A stretch of DNA of 22,058 nt, from NCBI GenBank assembly GCA_001655205.1, contig LPNZ01004716.1, positions 1 through 22,058 on the forward strand, written 5' to 3'. Under the pieces are notes generated by a model. That model worked only from the letters and a program-made list of their open reading frames with translations, had not been told where the DNA came from and ran no database searches. Shown here one piece after another: positions 20,501 to 22,058 of this stretch (positions are counted from its first letter, which is position 1; every line of letters begins with the position of its first letter). The position numbers and the translations under genes are program-made. The DNA is from Lenisia limosa (taxonomy: Eukaryota; Breviatea).

Positions 20501-21833
20501 TAATTATATCATATAGCTACTATGTCAATTTCAAAAAGACAGTCCATCATACAATTGGATCTGGTTTAAATGCCCTAAAGCCCCAGCTCTTTTCTGTAGC
20601 AGACTTCGAGAAGGAAATGCACTGAGTAGCTGTCGAGTTTATCTCCTCCTGAAAGTCAGTAGCACATTCTCTCATAAATCCTATTCAGCCTATCCAGAAC
20701 CATAGTACTCACCGTTTCTTCTCCATCATTTAGAACATAAGTGGGGCTGGAACCAGGATTTGGGTTATATACTGCGGCCTATGGCGATTACCATTTAGAA
20801 TTCATTCGAGCGGGTATGTTTATATAAAATATATTTAAAAAAGAAATCTCGTCTCTTTGTTAGAATTCAAAGAATACTCTCTAATCAATAAAGGAGGTTA
20901 TTCAAAGTGAAGTAATTGATGCCCAAAGCGCACCCCTGATGTCGTGGTCACCCCAGCTCTTGAAGCCAACGAGATGCTCCGAGCCAATGTGGGTCTTCCA
21001 GCTGATCCTTCTCCCTGAGTCACTGTTTTCATTCTGTCTCATGAAAAGAAAATAAAAACATCAAAAACACAATACGGAAAAATAGAAGGCCTGCTTCCAA
21101 GAGGTAAGAGCGAAAAGGTCCGGATTGCTGGGGGGGGGGGCAAATACAATAAAAAAAGTACCAAGAGTTCACCTTCGATTGTATTCAGAATATTGTCGAG
21201 TTCGGGTTGAAGAAGCACTAAATAATAAAAATAAAATACCAGAATATTAACACAGTCGTTAAAATAAGCAATATAAAAATAACTGAAAAAAGTTGTTCGA
21301 CTCCAAGTTTTTCACCAACCAGCCCAACCATTGAATAGTTTGCATAGGCTGTTCTTGAAGAAAATCTAAAAAGGAATTAGGCTTGTGTTTAATGAGTGAG
21401 TGACAATACAAAAAATTGGGAATGACAGGCTAACCAACCCAAATATTCGGAGTTGAGTCGATATGATGCCTCCAGGTTCCTTTGTCTTGTCATCTGTTCC
21501 TCCATTTGCTTCTGTTTCCGCTGAGCTCGTGCAGCAATTTTTCCACGAATTGAAGTGTCTGGTGCGTCATCTACACCAATAAAAGACACCAAGTGTGATT
21601 TAGTGATTAATTGAGAAAGTTAACTCTATTTTAAGATCACTCATAAGGCATGAGCACATCAAGAGACACTGGAATGAATATCCCACTGGTTGGAAAAGTT
21701 CTAGACAACTGCTGAGATTTGTACGAAGACCTTGCCTGCAGATAAGAACACTCAGTCCCAAATAGTCACCAACCCTGAACCCTGCCTGGGAGGAAAATAA
21801 GGGGGCATACTTCTCATTAGCAGCTATCTCCAT
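17524..21833 (-). CDS. Unrecognised Ser/Pro/Arg-rich protein with basic coiled-coil-like N-terminus
   Basis: I do not recognise the family. Exons with matching phase: 21833-21774, 21735-21687, 21570-21439, 21353-21320, 21217-21173, 21033-20934, 20778-20713, 20648-20553, 20350-20294, 19846-19690, 19652-19246, 19181-19134, 19081-18941, 18907-18857, 18201-18146, 18076-18009, about 522 codons. The 3' part is unresolved. A likely last exon, 17637-17524, reads KDSNLLIEIVDRLNTYIDTI and ends EQVLLS with a TGA stop. Features: MEIAANEKYAP start; a charged helix, AARAQRKQKQMEEQMTRQRN; basic Ser-rich text (STRTRQYSEYNRRMK, TLARSISLASRAG); a long Pro/Ser segment in exon 11 (STPSTPRWLTPSPPPES); a short acidic helix, LDLTLDDLEQMNRSRE; and PAQLFEGIKDPRIYYG. 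Many SP/TP sites suggest a phosphorylated, disordered, perhaps cytoskeletal protein, but that is speculation. Exon 2's donor is uncertain. Confidence 0.6.
17856..17909. repeat. 27-bp tandem duplication
   Basis: Two copies (17856-17882, 17883-17909) differing at one base, with the core ttagtttcaaacaccc. It lies in the poorly resolved 3' part of the minus-strand gene, probably in an intron. Confidence 0.85.
18202..18856 (-). other. Long AT-rich intron of the Ser/Pro-rich gene
   Basis: 655 nt including the gap 18307-18364, AT dyad blocks at 18225-18306 and 18700-18735, and the direct repeat at 18769-18844. The open frame on the minus strand at 18539-18856 is the exon reading on into intron sequence. 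I see no further exon, but a short one near the gap is possible. Confidence 0.5.
18769..18844. repeat. Imperfect direct repeat in a long intron
   Basis: Near-duplicate blocks share caataccaagcaaa and atacagtatct, at about 18769-18805 and 18815-18844. They lie just beyond the exon 18907-18857 of the minus-strand gene. Confidence 0.65.
19847..20293. repeat. AT-rich dyad-repeat island in an intron
   Basis: This 447-nt intron of the minus-strand gene is almost wholly A+T from 19885 to 20235. It is built from repeated atatcatata, atatgatat and tataatatc strings that can fold on themselves. It holds no ORF or exon. Confidence 0.8.
20407..20486. mobile_element. MITE-like element, family B copy 2, in an intron of the Ser/Pro-rich gene
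   Basis: 80-bp foldback with ends acagtgatcgggataag and cttatctcggtcactgt. The inner part matches copy 1, including tgatttcccaaggaaaatcg and the following gtcaag. The arms are longer and better paired than in copy 1. It lies in the intron 20351-20552. Confidence 0.78.
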
Positions 21834-21916
21834 CTAAACACATAAATAGCTACCCAAAGTGTCAATGGGTCAAGGGCGATCAACCTGGTTGAGTTCCAAA
21901 CTCTCACCATCTCCCA

Positions 21917-22058
21917 ATGGACAAAAACGTTGAGGTAGAAGAGCACAGAACTGCTACAAATACAGGTAGGTGGATTACAGAGCAGAGGAGCAGAGTCAAT
22001 TAAGACTAGGAGGAGTAGAGATTATGTAATATCTACTCCAGATTCAGATAATGAAATA
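21917..22058 (+). CDS. Possible 5' end of a gene leaving the right edge
   Basis: The ATG at 21917 opens MDKNVEVEEHRTATNTG. A 40-nt GT-AG intron (21970-22009) joins in frame to RRSRDYVISTPDSDNEI, which stays open to the window edge. Without splicing the frame stops after 24 codons. The intron size matches others here. It begins 83 bp from the opposite start codon at 21833, so the promoters would overlap. The function cannot be judged. Confidence 0.35.

Noticed and set aside
21131-21140. Run of G, considered as a quadruplex or regulatory site
   Set aside because: A single homopolymer without the spaced G-tracts needed for a quadruplex, in an intron. Probably slippage.

Overview
This window reads as nuclear DNA of a fungus, most likely a basidiomycete. 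The genes are cut into many short exons by very short GT-AG introns, all three stop codons are used, and the three recognisable genes are conserved eukaryotic housekeeping genes. The lineage is an inference. Every exon chain below was built by hand from reading frame, GT/AG sites, phase and remembered family patterns. No alignment or search was run. Five runs of N (1599-1722, 2612-2758, 4715-4790, 6631-6737, 18307-18364) are assembly gaps.

Layout. (1) <1-8370, minus: VPS15, the pseudokinase/HEAT/WD40 scaffold of the class III PI3-kinase complex, at least 38 exons, running off the left edge inside its WD40 part. (2) 8682-11046, plus: VMA5, V-ATPase subunit C, complete in 14 exons. It shares a 311-bp upstream region with VPS15. 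(3) 11181-14431, minus: TMA64/eIF2D, complete in 21 exons, tail to tail with VMA5. (4) 14827-17573, plus: a divergent membrane protein resembling the mitochondrial carrier family, sharing a 395-bp upstream region with TMA64. (5) 17524-21833, minus: an unrecognised Ser/Pro/Arg-rich protein with a basic coiled-coil-like N-terminus. Its 3' end appears to overlap gene 4 antisense. (6) 21917->22058, plus: the possible start of another gene.

The first two genes both serve endolysosomal membranes: VPS15 supports PI3P synthesis for autophagy and endosomal sorting, and VMA5 supports vacuole acidification. eIF2D acts in cytoplasmic translation. Nothing in the sequence shows coordinated control beyond shared upstream regions.

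The unusual content is in the introns. Many introns are only 28-40 nt, and one 5' splice-site hexamer (gttggt) recurs often. At least six tandem duplications lie in introns, and two or three of them copy a 3' splice site. Small palindromic MITE-like elements, two of one family and one of another, all sit in introns. AT-rich dyad blocks built on an atatcatatgatat theme fill longer introns. VPS15 also carries about 135 extra codons in phase-0 exons inside its HEAT array. No new multi-gene system is evident.
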